In this document: piece by piece, positions 33,876 to 42,898 of the stretch | How the letters are laid out: every line of letters starts with the position of its first letter | Position numbering within the stretch: position 1 is the stretch's first letter | Origin: Bradyrhizobium sediminis | Lineage (GTDB): Bacteria; Pseudomonadota; Alphaproteobacteria; Rhizobiales; Xanthobacteraceae | Length of the DNA: 64,000 nucleotides | Assembly (NCBI RefSeq): GCF_018736105.1 | Contig: NZ_CP076135.1 | Location: 3,408,001-3,472,000, forward strand | Reading direction: 5' to 3' | The notes under the pieces: generated by a model | The model's input: only the letters and a program-made list of their open reading frames with translations | Told to the model about the DNA's origin: nothing | The model's database searches: none | Position numbers and translations under genes: made by a program

Positions 33876-35266
33876 CCGCCGAGCGTGACGTTGATCTGCT
33901 GGCCGCCCCGGACCACGGTGATGCGCCAGATCCGCGCGGTCTCGCGCGTCGCCTTTTCGAGATCGCCTGTCTTGGCGATCTTCTGGTTGTTGACCCCGAG
34001 GATGATGTCGCCCTTCTGGAAACCGACGCTGGCGGCGGTGCTGCCTTCCGCCAGTTCCGTCACCACGACGCCCCGGGTGTCCGCGTCGATGCGCAACTCG
34101 TCGGCCACCGCCGGCGATATGTTCGCAACCTTGGCGCCCTGGAACGGCGAGCGCGATGTCAAAACGATCTCGTCGCGCCCGGTGTCGGGAGCGGTTTCCA
34201 GCAGAACGGTCAGCTTGATGGTCTTGCCGGCGCGCTGCACGTCGATCTGTGAGGTGCCGCCGAGCGGCCGGGTGGCGAAACGATAGTCGAAGCCGTTGGG
34301 ATCGTCGACGGTCTGGCCGTCGATTGCGACGATCAGGTCGGACAGTTTCAATCCGGCCCGCGCCGCCGGGCTGTTGGCGGTGACATTGGCGACCAGCGCG
34401 CCCGAGGGAACCCGAAGCCCGAGCGTCTCCGCGATTTCAGGCGTCACCGCCTGCAATCGCGCGCCGAGCCATGGCCGCTTGACCGCCTTGCCGCCGCTCT
34501 TGGCGGAGGCGACCACGACGCGCACCATGTTGGCGGGGATCGCAAAACCGATGCCCTGCGATCCGCCGGAGCGCGAGAAGATCGCGGTGTTGACGCCGGC
34601 GAGCCGGCCGGTCATGTCGACCAGCGCGCCGCCGGAATTGCCGGGGTTGATCGCGGCATCGGTCTGAATGAAGAACTGGTAGTCGGTGATGCCGACCTGC
34701 GTGCGCGCCAGCGCCGAAATGATGCCGTGGGTGACGGTCTGCCCGACGCCGAACGGATTGCCGATCGCCAGCACGACGTCGCCGACCAGCAATTCATCCG
34801 AGTTGGCAAAATCGAGCGTCGGGAATTTTTCCTTGCCGTCCTTGATCCGCAGCACCGCCAGATCGGTGCGGCTGTCCTTGAGCACGATCTCGGCCTCGAA
34901 TTCGCGCTTGTCGGAAAGCGAAATCTTGACCTGATCGGCGCCTTCGATGACGTGGTTGTTGGTCACCACCAGGCCGGACGGATCCACCATCACGCCGGAT
35001 CCCAGCGAGCGCTGCATCTGCTCCGGCTGCTGGCCGGGCACGCCGAAGAAGCGGCGGAAAATCGGATCATCCAGCAGCGGATTGCGGTTCTGCACCACCT
35101 TGGCGGCATAGACGTTGACTACCGCGGGCTGCACGCGTTGCACGATCGGCGCGTAGGAGAGCTTCAACTCCGTGGGGGAAGTCGGTACGCGGCGGTCCTG
35201 TGCCAGCGACGGCGTGGCCAGCATCGCGGAAAAGCAGATCACGGCCAGGGAGCGTAGAAACATCAT
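33872..35266 (-). CDS. Deg/HtrA-family periplasmic serine protease
   Basis: A 464-residue exported protease. The signal peptide (M-M-F-L-R-S-L-A to L-A-Q, about residues 1-23) is followed by a trypsin-like domain with the triad His in V-T-N-N-H-V-I, Asp in R-T-D-L-A-V-L and Ser in G-N-S-G-G-A. Two PDZ domains follow, near 270-360 and 385-460. This is the DegQ/Do layout, acting in periplasmic protein quality control. The start is one of two adjacent ATGs at 35264-35266 and 35261-35263; the longer upstream frame runs antisense to another gene and is rejected. It is coupled to rarA. Confidence 0.92.
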   Translation of the reverse strand: MMFLRSLAVICFSAMLATPSLAQDRRVPTSPTELKLSYAPIVQRVQPAVVNVYAAKVVQNRNPLLDDPIFRRFFGVPGQQPEQMQRSLGSGVMVDPSGLVVTNNHVIEGADQVKISLSDKREFEAEIVLKDSRTDLAVLRIKDGKEKFPTLDFANSDELLVGDVVLAIGNPFGVGQTVTHGIISALARTQVGITDYQFFIQTDAAINPGNSGGALVDMTGRLAGVNTAIFSRSGGSQGIGFAIPANMVRVVVASAKSGGKAVKRPWLGARLQAVTPEIAETLGLRVPSGALVANVTANSPAARAGLKLSDLIVAIDGQTVDDPNGFDYRFATRPLGGTSQIDVQRAGKTIKLTVLLETAPDTGRDEIVLTSRSPFQGAKVANISPAVADELRIDADTRGVVVTELAEGSTAASVGFQKGDIILGVNNQKIAKTGDLEKATRETARIWRITVVRGGQQINVTLGG

Positions 35267-35349
35267 GCGGGAAGATCCTGAAATTCGCCGCCCCAGATAT
35301 AGCCGCCGGGCAAGCGCGAGAGAAGGGAACGGACCGACAAATGGCCGCC

Positions 35350-35727
35350 TTATGCGGCGCGATTGGGGACTCCGGCGGCGTCTGGAGCCGGCGCGCAGGA
35401 CAGACTTTCCTGATGGCCTTCGCCCCACGCCTTCAAGGTATCGATGACCGGACGCAGGCTCTCGCCGATCTCCGAGAGCCGGTACTCCACCCGCGGCGGC
35501 ACCTCGGCATACACCGTGCGGATCACCAGACGGTCGTCCTCGAGCGCCCGCAGCTGCTTGGTCAGCATGCGCTGGGTAATGCCGGGCATCCGCCGCCGCA
35601 ACTCGCCGAAGCGCTGGGTGCCGTCCTGCAGGTGATAGAGGATGACGCCTTTCCATTTGCCGTCGATCAGATCGAGCGTCGCTTCAACCGCGCAGCCCGG
35701 CCGGTGAGCAAAATTCCGCCGTTTCAT
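35350..35727 (-). CDS. HxlR-family transcriptional regulator
   Basis: A 125-residue winged-helix regulator of the HxlR family. It has G-C-A-V-E-A-T-L-D-L-I-D-G-K-W-K near 11-26 with a conserved Cys12, F-G-E-L-R-R-R-M-P-G-I-T-Q-R-M-L-T near 40-56, and the wing V-E-Y-R-L-S near 81. In YodB and QsrR this N-terminal cysteine senses quinones or diamide, so a redox or electrophile switch is plausible. It is divergent from the zinc-type oxidoreductase, the usual arrangement for a regulator and its target. Confidence 0.9.
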   Translation of the reverse strand: MKRRNFAHRPGCAVEATLDLIDGKWKGVILYHLQDGTQRFGELRRRMPGITQRMLTKQLRALEDDRLVIRTVYAEVPPRVEYRLSEIGESLRPVIDTLKAWGEGHQESLSCAPAPDAAGVPNRAA

Positions 35728-35739
35728 CGGATTTTTCCA

Positions 35740-35761
35740 ATAGTATCCAAACAGGGACTAT
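35740..35761. promoter_or_regulatory. candidate operator in HxlR/oxidoreductase intergenic region
   Basis: The 114-nt divergent gap contains ATAGT at 35740-35744 and ACTAT at 35757-35761, an inverted repeat with centres about 17 nt apart. It resembles HxlR-type operators in general form (TAGTA/TACTA half-sites). The site is short, so this is a candidate only. Confidence 0.35.
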
Positions 35762-35841
35762 ATGCCCGTATTTACAGTACTTGCCAAATTTGCGCCAGAC
35801 CGACAATTAGGCCTTACATCCTCAGACCGGAGAGAACAGGC

Positions 35842-36855
35842 ATGAAAGCCGTCGGATACCAGAAGTCGCTGCCCGTCGAAGACCCCAGTTCATTGATCGA
35901 TTTCGAGACCGCCAAGCCCGAGCCAAAGGGCCGCGACATCCGGGTCGCCGTGAAGGCGATTTCGGCCAATCCGGTGGATTACAAGGTGCGCAAGCGCGCA
36001 ACGCCTCCGGCGGGCGAAACCAAGATCTTGGGCTATGATGCCGCCGGGATCGTTGACGCCATAGGATCCGACGTCAAGCTGTTCAAGCCTGGTGACGAAG
36101 TGTTCTACGCCGGATCGATCCAGCGCCAGGGCACCAATTCGGAATTTCACCTGGTCGACGAGCGCATCGTCGGCAACAAGCCGAAGACGCTGTCGTTCGC
36201 GCAAGCCGCCGCCCTCCCCCTGACCTCGATCACGGCGTGGGAATTGCTGTTCGACCGCCTCGGCGCCGTGCCCGGCAAGAGCCTCGATCCGCGCACGCTC
36301 TTGATCACCGGCGGCGCCGGCGGTGTCGGCTCGATCCTGATCCAGCTCGCCCGCCGTCTCACCGGCCTGACCGTCGTGGCCACCGCGACCCGGCCCGAAT
36401 CGCAACAATGGTGCCTCGACCTCGGCGCCCATGCCGTGATCGATCACGCCAGGCCGATGAAGGAGCAGATCGAAAAACTCAAAGTGCCGCCGGTCGGCCT
36501 CGTCGCCAGCCTCACCTTCACCGAGCAGCACTACAAGGCGATCGCAGATTTCATGGCGCCGCAGGGCAGGTTCGGCCTGATCGACGATCCCCCGGAATTC
36601 ACCGTCAGCGCCTTCAAGGGCAAGGCGATCTCGATCCACTGGGAATCGATGTTCACCCGCTCCTCGTTCCAGACCCCGGACATGATCGCCCAGCACAACC
36701 TGCTGAACGACGTCGCCGACCTCATCGACAAGGGCGTGCTGCGCACCACGCTCGACCAGACTTTCGGCACCATCAACGCCGCCAACCTGAAGCGTGCCCA
36801 TGCGCTGCTGGAATCGGGCAAGTCGCGCGGCAAGATCGTGCTGGAGGGGTGGTAG
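35842..36855 (+). CDS. zinc-type alcohol dehydrogenase/quinone oxidoreductase-family protein
   Basis: A 337-residue medium-chain reductase/dehydrogenase of the zinc-independent ZADH branch. It shows an N-terminal GroES-like domain with S-A-N-P-V-D-Y-K-V-R near 45, L-G-Y-D-A-A-G near 63, and the nucleotide-binding G-G-A-G-G-V-G near 155. The classical zinc-ligand pattern (G-H-E...) is missing, consistent with an NADPH:quinone-type reductase. The start at 35842 is preceded by GGAGAGAACAGG. It is probably controlled by the divergent HxlR gene and may detoxify quinones or enones. Confidence 0.88.
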   Translation: MKAVGYQKSLPVEDPSSLIDFETAKPEPKGRDIRVAVKAISANPVDYKVRKRATPPAGETKILGYDAAGIVDAIGSDVKLFKPGDEVFYAGSIQRQGTNSEFHLVDERIVGNKPKTLSFAQAAALPLTSITAWELLFDRLGAVPGKSLDPRTLLITGGAGGVGSILIQLARRLTGLTVVATATRPESQQWCLDLGAHAVIDHARPMKEQIEKLKVPPVGLVASLTFTEQHYKAIADFMAPQGRFGLIDDPPEFTVSAFKGKAISIHWESMFTRSSFQTPDMIAQHNLLNDVADLIDKGVLRTTLDQTFGTINAANLKRAHALLESGKSRGKIVLEGW

Positions 36856-36871
36856 GCGTTCGACCACAAAA

Positions 36872-36904
36872 GGTGGGCAAAGGCGCGTATGCGCCGTGCC
36901 CACC
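36872..36904. repeat. GGTGGGCA...TGCCCACC inverted repeat
   Basis: Arms GGTGGGCA and TGCCCACC around an inner stem GGCGC and GCGCC. It lies between two convergent genes and probably acts as a 3' stem-loop; similar elements are widespread in related genomes. Confidence 0.7.
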
Positions 36905-36954
36905 ATCCACCGGCGTGCCTCAAATGGTGGACCCGTCAGCCCTTGCGCCGAACC

Positions 36955-37464
36955 CTATTTCTTGATCTGAGCCGCCGTTTGCAGCGCATTCCAGTTGAAT
37001 TTCTCGGCGAGCTGCAATGCTTCGTCTTCGGTGACGCCCTCATAGGCAATGCTGAACACGGCGTCTTTGCTGAGCGCCACCATCAGTGCGCCCGACTTGT
37101 CCTTGGTGTTGAAGGTCTTCAAGACAGGCATGCCGCGTATGGTGGCCGTGATCATGTGACCTTCGGTGGTCTGCACGTTCACCCCTGTTTGGATCGGCGC
37201 CAGCGCGCCTTCAGCCGCCTGCCCGACTACGACAGAGGCATGAACCTGCGCCGTGCCGCGCTCGTAGTCGCGGGTCGCGGTGGTCATGCTGGCATCCGAC
37301 ATTTGCATCGACATGCCCTCCGGCTTTTTGCCCTGCCAGCCTGCTAGATCAACCAGAAGTGGCAGGAAGCGCTGAAAGGGCTGATCGGCCAGCACAGCCG
37401 AATGCGGCCAGTGCATGAAAAGGATCAAAAAAGCAGCAGAGATCGCGTGCCGTAGCTTGAACAT
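36955..37464 (-). CDS. exported protein of unknown function
   Basis: A 169-residue protein. A signal peptide (residues 1-27, hydrophobic core A-I-S-A-A-F-L-I-L-F) is followed by a mature part with M-S-M-Q-M-S-D-A-S-M-T-T-A-T-R-D-Y near 50-67. A strand-rich central region and the helix E-D-E-A-L-Q-L-A-E-K-F-N-W-N-A-L follow. No catalytic motif or known domain is recognised; a lipid- or metabolite-binding fold is possible. It stands between the oxidoreductase and the Bug-type gene and converges on the former. Confidence 0.7.
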   Translation of the reverse strand: MFKLRHAISAAFLILFMHWPHSAVLADQPFQRFLPLLVDLAGWQGKKPEGMSMQMSDASMTTATRDYERGTAQVHASVVVGQAAEGALAPIQTGVNVQTTEGHMITATIRGMPVLKTFNTKDKSGALMVALSKDAVFSIAYEGVTEDEALQLAEKFNWNALQTAAQIKK

Positions 37465-37646
37465 TGTTCACTCCCACAAATTCTGACTCGCGCCACCATA
37501 GCTTTGCCGTCGTGGCGCGGGAAGGGCAACCTCTTGATCGGGAAGTCGGTTCAAGTGATCCTGCGATTGATGACATGTCGGTGCGACTGTCGCCGCAGCC
37601 GGGCGCGCATCGCCGATAAACACGGAAGACGGGGATAGTTCTCGAC

Positions 37647-38624
37647 ATGATGCGGATGTTTGTGGCGGCCACCATTGTGTCGGCCTGCATGACTGCCAGC
37701 GCCTCGATCGCCGTGGCGCAAGGCAGCTACCCCGAAAAGCAGTTGCAGCTGATCGTGCCCTACCCGCCCGGCGGGGCCGCCGACGTCATCGGCCGCATCA
37801 TTGCCGGCGAACTGGAGGCGCGGCTCGGCAAGCCCGTGATCGTGATGAACCGCCCCGGCGGCGGCACCACCATCGGCGCGCGCGAAGCCGCCAATGCGGC
37901 GCCGGACGGCTACACGCTGTTCTTCAGCTCGAATTCCACCTTCACCCTGCAGAATGCGGCGAAGGAAACCGTGCCGTTCGACAGCGCCAAGGACTTCGAG
38001 CCGATCGCCCAGGTCGGCACGCTCGCCATGGTGCTGGTGACCCATCGCGACACCCCGATCAAGGATGTGCCGGGGCTGGTGGCCGCCGCCAAGGCCAATC
38101 CCGACAAGCTGTCGCTGGCCTCCTTCGGGGTGGCGACCATCTCGCATTTTGCCGGCGAGCTCTTCAAGTCGAGCGCCGGCATCAAGATGGTGCATCTACC
38201 CTACAAGGGCAGCGCGCCGGCGATGAACGACCTGATCGGCAAGCATATCGAGTATCATGTGGATACGGTGATCGCGGTCAAGCCTCAGGCCGAAGCCGGC
38301 GCGGTTCGCCCGCTCGCCGTGTTCTCCGCCAAACGCTCGGCATTCCTGCCCGACGTTCCGACGCTGGCCGAGCTCGGTTATCCCAAGGTCGACCTCGTCT
38401 CCTGGGGCACCGTCGTCGTGCCGAAGGGAACGCCCGCCGCCTTCCGCGACAGACTGGCCGCTGCGCTCGAAGAGGCCATCGCCGACCCGGCGGTCGCCGA
38501 GCGCTTCAAGAAGGTCGGGTTCGAGCCGGCTTTCAAACGCTATACGGACTGGCCGGGCTTCATCGCCAAGGAGATCGCCGAAATGAAGGCACTGGCCCAG
38601 GCCGCCGGCATCAAGGAAGAATAG
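37647..38624 (+). CDS. Bug-family solute-binding protein (amidase partner)
   Basis: A 325-residue Bug/TctC-type periplasmic receptor. The signal peptide (about residues 1-25) is followed by Y-P-E-K-Q-L-Q-L-I-V-P-Y-P-P-G-G-A-A-D and N-R-P-G-G-G-T-T-I-G near 72. V-H-L-P-Y-K-G-S-A-P-A follows near 180. It ends six bases before the amidase start codon, so the two are surely one transcript, and the bound ligand may be an amide or the acid released from it. No TctAB transporter gene is nearby. Confidence 0.9.
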   Translation: MMRMFVAATIVSACMTASASIAVAQGSYPEKQLQLIVPYPPGGAADVIGRIIAGELEARLGKPVIVMNRPGGGTTIGAREAANAAPDGYTLFFSSNSTFTLQNAAKETVPFDSAKDFEPIAQVGTLAMVLVTHRDTPIKDVPGLVAAAKANPDKLSLASFGVATISHFAGELFKSSAGIKMVHLPYKGSAPAMNDLIGKHIEYHVDTVIAVKPQAEAGAVRPLAVFSAKRSAFLPDVPTLAELGYPKVDLVSWGTVVVPKGTPAAFRDRLAAALEEAIADPAVAERFKKVGFEPAFKRYTDWPGFIAKEIAEMKALAQAAGIKEE

Positions 38625-38630
38625 CCGGCC

Positions 38631-40118
38631 ATGACCGAGCCGTGCGATCTGCCCGCAACGACCGCGCGGGTCTTGATCGGCGAGCGCAAGCTTTCGCCGG
38701 TCGAACTGATGGACAGTTGCATCGCCCGTATCGAGGCGATCGATCACGCCGTCAACGCCATCATCGCGCGCTCGTTCGAGACCGCGCGCGAGACAGCGCA
38801 GCAGAGCGAGGCCACAGTCATGCGCGGCGACGAGCTCGGCGCCCTGCACGGATTGCCGCTCGCCGTGAAGGACCTGATCGACGCGAGGGAACTGCCGACG
38901 AGCTTCGGCAGCGTGCTGTTCGCCGACACCATCGCCAAGGAGGACGAGGCGATCGTGGCGATGCTGAAGCGCGCCGGCGCGATCGTGCTCGGCAAGACCA
39001 ACGTCCCCGAATGGGGCGCTGGCGGCAACACCCGCAACGCGCTGCATGGCGCGACCGGCAATCCGTTCGACCCCGACCGCTCTGCCGCCGGCTCCTCCGG
39101 CGGATCGGCGGTGGCGCTCGCGACCGGCATGGTGCCACTTGCGACCGGTTCGGACACCGGCGGATCGGTGCGAAACCCGGCCGCGTTCTGCGGCGTGGTC
39201 GGTTTTCGGCCCTCCCCCGGCCTGATCGCGAGCAACAGCCGCAACATGGCCTGGCTGCAGATCTCGCAGCTTGGGCCGATGGCGCGAACCGTGTCCGATG
39301 CGTGTCTGATGCTGTCCTGCATGCTGGACCGTGACGGGCGCGATCCCTTGTCGGCGATCCTGCATGCCGGCGGCTCGCCCGACGCTGCGACCTATCGCGA
39401 TCCGCCGCGGATCGATCTGGCCGCCTTGCGCATCGCTGCGACCACTGATTTTGGGTTCGCGCCGACCGAGCGTGCGATTGCCGAGACGTTCAGGAGGAAG
39501 CTTGCGAGCTTCGGTTCGGCGTTCCGCGCGGTCGAATGGACGCACCCGGATTGCAGCAACGCCGATGAAGTATTCCGCATCCTGCGCGCCGTCGCCTTCC
39601 TCGGACGGCACCGGGAGCTCGCGGAAAAATTCCCGGACAAAATCGGCCCCAATATCCGCGACAACGTCGCCGAGGGGCTCGGCTACTCCGCAGCCGACGT
39701 GGCGCGCGCGCTGTCGATGCAGACCGACATGTATCGCCGCTGGCAAGCCTTCTTCGGCGCGCACGATTTCGTGCTGGCACCGGCGGTCACGATCAGCCCG
39801 CGGCCGTGGTCGGAGCTTTATCCGGCCGAGATCGACGGCGTGAAGACGAAAAGCTATTTCCACTGGCTAGCGCTGGCCTATGCCGTCACCAACGTGGGGC
39901 ATCCCGTGGTCGCAATCCCCGCGGGGCGCGACGGCGCCGGACTGCCGTTCGGCATCCAGGTCATCGGCCCCCGCGGCGGCGATCTCGCCACGCTTGCAGT
40001 CGCGCGCGAGATCGAGGCGCTGCTCGCCGCCAATCCCGAAACCGCCCGCCCCGTTCCCGACATCGCCTGGCTGCAGCGCCGGCCGCCCGGCAAGCCGGGC
40101 TTTAAGGATTTCGACTGA
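38631..40118 (+). CDS. amidase-signature-family hydrolase
   Basis: A 495-residue amidase of the Ser-cisSer-Lys family. The catalytic lysine is in L-A-V-K-D-L-I-D near residue 80. The Gly/Ser-rich signature A-G-S-S-G-G-S-A-V-A near 150-165 and G-S-D-T-G-G-S-V-R near 174-182 contain the cis-Ser and nucleophile. The closing motif G-I-Q-V-I-G-P-R-G-G-D lies near 440. It would hydrolyse an amide to acid and ammonia in the cytoplasm. The start six bases after the Bug gene and the GGCC-rich junction imply coupling. The substrate is unknown. Confidence 0.92.
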   Translation: MTEPCDLPATTARVLIGERKLSPVELMDSCIARIEAIDHAVNAIIARSFETARETAQQSEATVMRGDELGALHGLPLAVKDLIDARELPTSFGSVLFADTIAKEDEAIVAMLKRAGAIVLGKTNVPEWGAGGNTRNALHGATGNPFDPDRSAAGSSGGSAVALATGMVPLATGSDTGGSVRNPAAFCGVVGFRPSPGLIASNSRNMAWLQISQLGPMARTVSDACLMLSCMLDRDGRDPLSAILHAGGSPDAATYRDPPRIDLAALRIAATTDFGFAPTERAIAETFRRKLASFGSAFRAVEWTHPDCSNADEVFRILRAVAFLGRHRELAEKFPDKIGPNIRDNVAEGLGYSAADVARALSMQTDMYRRWQAFFGAHDFVLAPAVTISPRPWSELYPAEIDGVKTKSYFHWLALAYAVTNVGHPVVAIPAGRDGAGLPFGIQVIGPRGGDLATLAVAREIEALLAANPETARPVPDIAWLQRRPPGKPGFKDFD

Positions 40119-40124
40119 GGCAAC

Positions 40125-40153
40125 AAAAAAGCGATGCCGGATGGCATCGCTTT
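40125..40153 (-). terminator. terminator of the ribosomal alpha operon
   Basis: Perfect 11-bp stem AAAGCGATGCC (40128-40138) and GGCATCGCTTT (40143-40153) with loop GGAT. On the minus strand it is followed by TTTTTTGTTG, giving a strong intrinsic terminator 22 nt past the rplQ stop. On the plus strand it lies after the amidase stop but the T-run there is weaker, so it may serve both. Confidence 0.92.
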
Positions 40154-40175
40154 CTCAATTTCGCTTCAGGAGAAC

Positions 40176-40592
40176 TTACGCCGCTTCGGCGGACTTCTCC
40201 TGCACCGGGCCGGAATCGAGGCCCTTGGCATCGACGTCGCGGTCGACGAATTCGATCACGGCCATCGGCGCGTTGTCGCCGTAGCGGAAGCCGGCCTTGA
40301 TAATGCGGGTGTAGCCGCCCTGGCGGTCCTTGTAGCGGCTGGCCAGCACGTCGAACAACTTCTTGACCTGATCCTGGTCGCGCATCTCCGAGATCGCCTG
40401 GCGGCGCATGGCGAGGCCGCCCTTCTTGCCGAGCGTGACCAGCTTCTCGACGATCGGACGCAGTTCCTTCGCCTTCGGCAGCGTGGTGACGATCTGCTCG
40501 TGCTTGATCAGCGCCGCGCACATGTTGGCGAACATCGCACGCCGATGCTCGGCGGTGCGGTTGAGCTTCCGGTGAACCTTGCCGTGACGCAT
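40176..40592 (-). CDS. rplQ: 50S ribosomal protein L17
   Basis: A 138-residue L17 with the conserved start [17 protein letters not shown] and the [10 protein letters not shown] segment near 27-36, both hallmarks of the family. It ends with a short acidic/Ala tail beyond the E. coli length. It is the last gene of the ribosomal run, 125 nt after rpoA, and is followed by the terminator at 40125-40153. Confidence 0.97.
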   Translation of the reverse strand: MRHGKVHRKLNRTAEHRRAMFANMCAALIKHEQIVTTLPKAKELRPIVEKLVTLGKKGGLAMRRQAISEMRDQDQVKKLFDVLASRYKDRQGGYTRIIKAGFRYGDNAPMAVIEFVDRDVDAKGLDSGPVQEKSAEAA

Positions 40593-40717
40593 GTTGAATT
40601 CCTCGATACTTGCTCTGTCGCGACGGCTCGTCGGACAATTTGCTCAGGTGGGCCGCCTGCGTTCGCCCAAAAACGCAATGGCCGCGCTTTCGCCCGGCCA
40701 CCACGATTACCGTTCAA

Positions 40718-41749
40718 TCAGTAGTGATCCTCGAAGCGCTTGGCCAGCTCGTCGATATTTTCCGGCGGCCAGCCCGGCACTTCCATGCCGAGATGCAGAC
40801 CCATCTGGGCCAGCACTTCCTTGATCTCGTTCAGCGACTTGCGGCCGAAGTTCGGGGTGCGGAGCATCTCCGCCTCCGACTTCTGCACGAGGTCGCCGAT
40901 GTAGACGATGTTGTCGTTCTTCAGGCAGTTCGCCGAACGAACCGACAGCTCGAGCTCGTCGACCTTCTTGAGGAACGCCGGGTTGAAGGCGAGATCGGGA
41001 ATGATCTCCTGCGCCACTTCCTTGCGCGGCTCTTCGAAGTTCACGAACACGTTGAGCTGATCCTGCAGGATGCGCGCGGCATAGGCCACCGCGTCATCGG
41101 GCGTGATCGCGCCGTTGGTCTCGATGGTCATGGTCAGCTTGTCGTAGTCGAGGATCTGTCCCTCGCGGGTGTTCTCGACCTTGTAGGAGACCTTGCGCAC
41201 CGGAGAGAACAGGCTGTCGACCGGGATCAGGCCGATCGGCGCGTCCTCGGGACGGTTGCGCTCGGCGGCGACGTAGCCCTTGCCGGCGGCGACGGTGAAT
41301 TCCATGCGGATTTCAGCACCCTCGTCCAAGGTGCAGATCTGCAGGTCGGGATTGAGCACCACGACGTCGCCGACGGTCTGGATGTCGCCGGCGGTGACGA
41401 CGCCCGGACCCTGCTTCTTCACGACCATGCGCTTGGGGCCTTCGCCCTGCATCTTGATCGAGATGTCCTTGATGTTGAGCACGATGTCGGTGACGTCCTC
41501 GCGAACGCCCGCTATCGAGGAGAATTCGTGCAGCACGCCGTCGATGTGCACCGACTGCACGGCGGCGCCCTGCAACGAGGACAACAGGATGCGGCGCAGC
41601 GCGTTACCGAGGGTCTGACCGAAGCCGCGCTCGAGCGGCTCGGCGACCAGCGTCGCGAAACGGTTCGAGTCGGTGCCCGGGGTCACATGGAGCTTGTTCG
41701 GCCGGATAAGTTCTTGCCAATTTTTCTGGATCGTCACTGTGTCACCCAT
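40718..41749 (-). CDS. rpoA: RNA polymerase alpha subunit
   Basis: A 343-residue alpha subunit. The N-terminal assembly domain shows [20 protein letters not shown] near 37-56. A linker follows, then the C-terminal DNA-binding domain with [11 protein letters not shown] and [11 protein letters not shown] near 300. Everything needed for assembly and UP-element contact looks intact. It lies between rpsK and rplQ as in the alpha operon. Confidence 0.98.
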   Translation of the reverse strand: MGDTVTIQKNWQELIRPNKLHVTPGTDSNRFATLVAEPLERGFGQTLGNALRRILLSSLQGAAVQSVHIDGVLHEFSSIAGVREDVTDIVLNIKDISIKMQGEGPKRMVVKKQGPGVVTAGDIQTVGDVVVLNPDLQICTLDEGAEIRMEFTVAAGKGYVAAERNRPEDAPIGLIPVDSLFSPVRKVSYKVENTREGQILDYDKLTMTIETNGAITPDDAVAYAARILQDQLNVFVNFEEPRKEVAQEIIPDLAFNPAFLKKVDELELSVRSANCLKNDNIVYIGDLVQKSEAEMLRTPNFGRKSLNEIKEVLAQMGLHLGMEVPGWPPENIDELAKRFEDHY

Positions 41750-41846
41750 GCCATCTGAAGTACTGGCGTTGGAGATCGCGGATCTGTCCGCGTCATGTAC
41801 ATCGCAAGTTCATCGCAGGCGGCCGTGCCGCCCGCGGTCGTAAAAA

Positions 41847-42236
41847 TCAAACGCGCCGGCGCTTGCGCGGACGGCAGCCGTTGTGCGGGATCGTGGTCAC
41901 GTCGCGGATCGAGGTGACGGTGAAGCCCGCGGCCTGCAGCGCGCGAAGCGCCGATTCGCGGCCCGAACCCGGACCGGCAACCTCGACCTCCAGCGTGCGC
42001 ATACCGTGTTCCTGCGCCTTCTTGGAGACGTCTTCCGCCGCGACCTGTGCGGCGTAAGGGGTCGACTTGCGCGAACCCTTGAAGCCCATCGTGCCGGCCG
42101 ACGACCAGGCAATGGTGTTGCCCTGCGCGTCGGTGATGGTGATGGTCGTGTTGTTGAACGACGAGTTCACGTGCGCAACGCCAGATGCAATGTTCTTGCG
42201 CTCACGGCGACGTACGCGGGTGGCATCCTTGCCCAT
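41847..42236 (-). CDS. rpsK: 30S ribosomal protein S11
   Basis: A 129-residue S11 with V-N-S-S-F-N-N-T near 24-31, the [14 protein letters not shown] region near 52-65, and the C-terminal [14 protein letters not shown]. It helps form the 30S platform and mRNA exit site. The gap of about 100 nt to rpoA carries no obvious gene. Confidence 0.97.
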   Translation of the reverse strand: MGKDATRVRRRERKNIASGVAHVNSSFNNTTITITDAQGNTIAWSSAGTMGFKGSRKSTPYAAQVAAEDVSKKAQEHGMRTLEVEVAGPGSGRESALRALQAAGFTVTSIRDVTTIPHNGCRPRKRRRV

Positions 42237-42297
42237 TCCAGAACCTTTCCTACGATCTCAACGCCGCCGTAATGCCAGCGGCTACACCAGAAAAAAT

Positions 42298-42341
42298 GCG
42301 AGTAGCGAATAGAAACTATTCGCCACTCCCTATTCGCTCGC

Positions 42342-42343
<2 letters not shown>
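42298..42343. repeat. AGTAGCGAATAG hairpin repeat between rpsM and rpsK
   Basis: AGTAGCGAATAG (42301-42312) can pair with CTATTCGCCACT (42316-42327), 11 of 12 positions, and a further TATTCGCTCGC follows. The same sequence family recurs between tuf and rpsJ. It overlaps the start of the rpsM 3' end, so it may be a processing or stability element inside the operon. Confidence 0.7.
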
Positions 42344-42710
<367 letters not shown>

Positions 42711-42898
42711 GGACTTCTCTCCTGTCGCCGATCCCTTCGCGGGAATACGGCTGGTGTTTTTCGCTATCTCGGGCAGGTGTCCGCAAACGCGAACACGACG
42801 CCCTTCCCCTCGGGTATCTCGGGGCCCGGCATCGTCTGAAAACTATCCGACTGGATACGGGCTTATTAAAGGATTCAACTTCGTTTCGTCAACCGTCT

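Noticed and set aside
38196..39863. A 555-codon minus-strand frame.
   Set aside because: It lies antisense to the Bug/amidase genes, which carry full family motifs; the frame has no domain.
42711..42898. Missing rpmJ (L36) between secY/adk and rpsM.
   Set aside because: From general knowledge rpmJ is elsewhere in alphaproteobacteria, so this is not a deletion.
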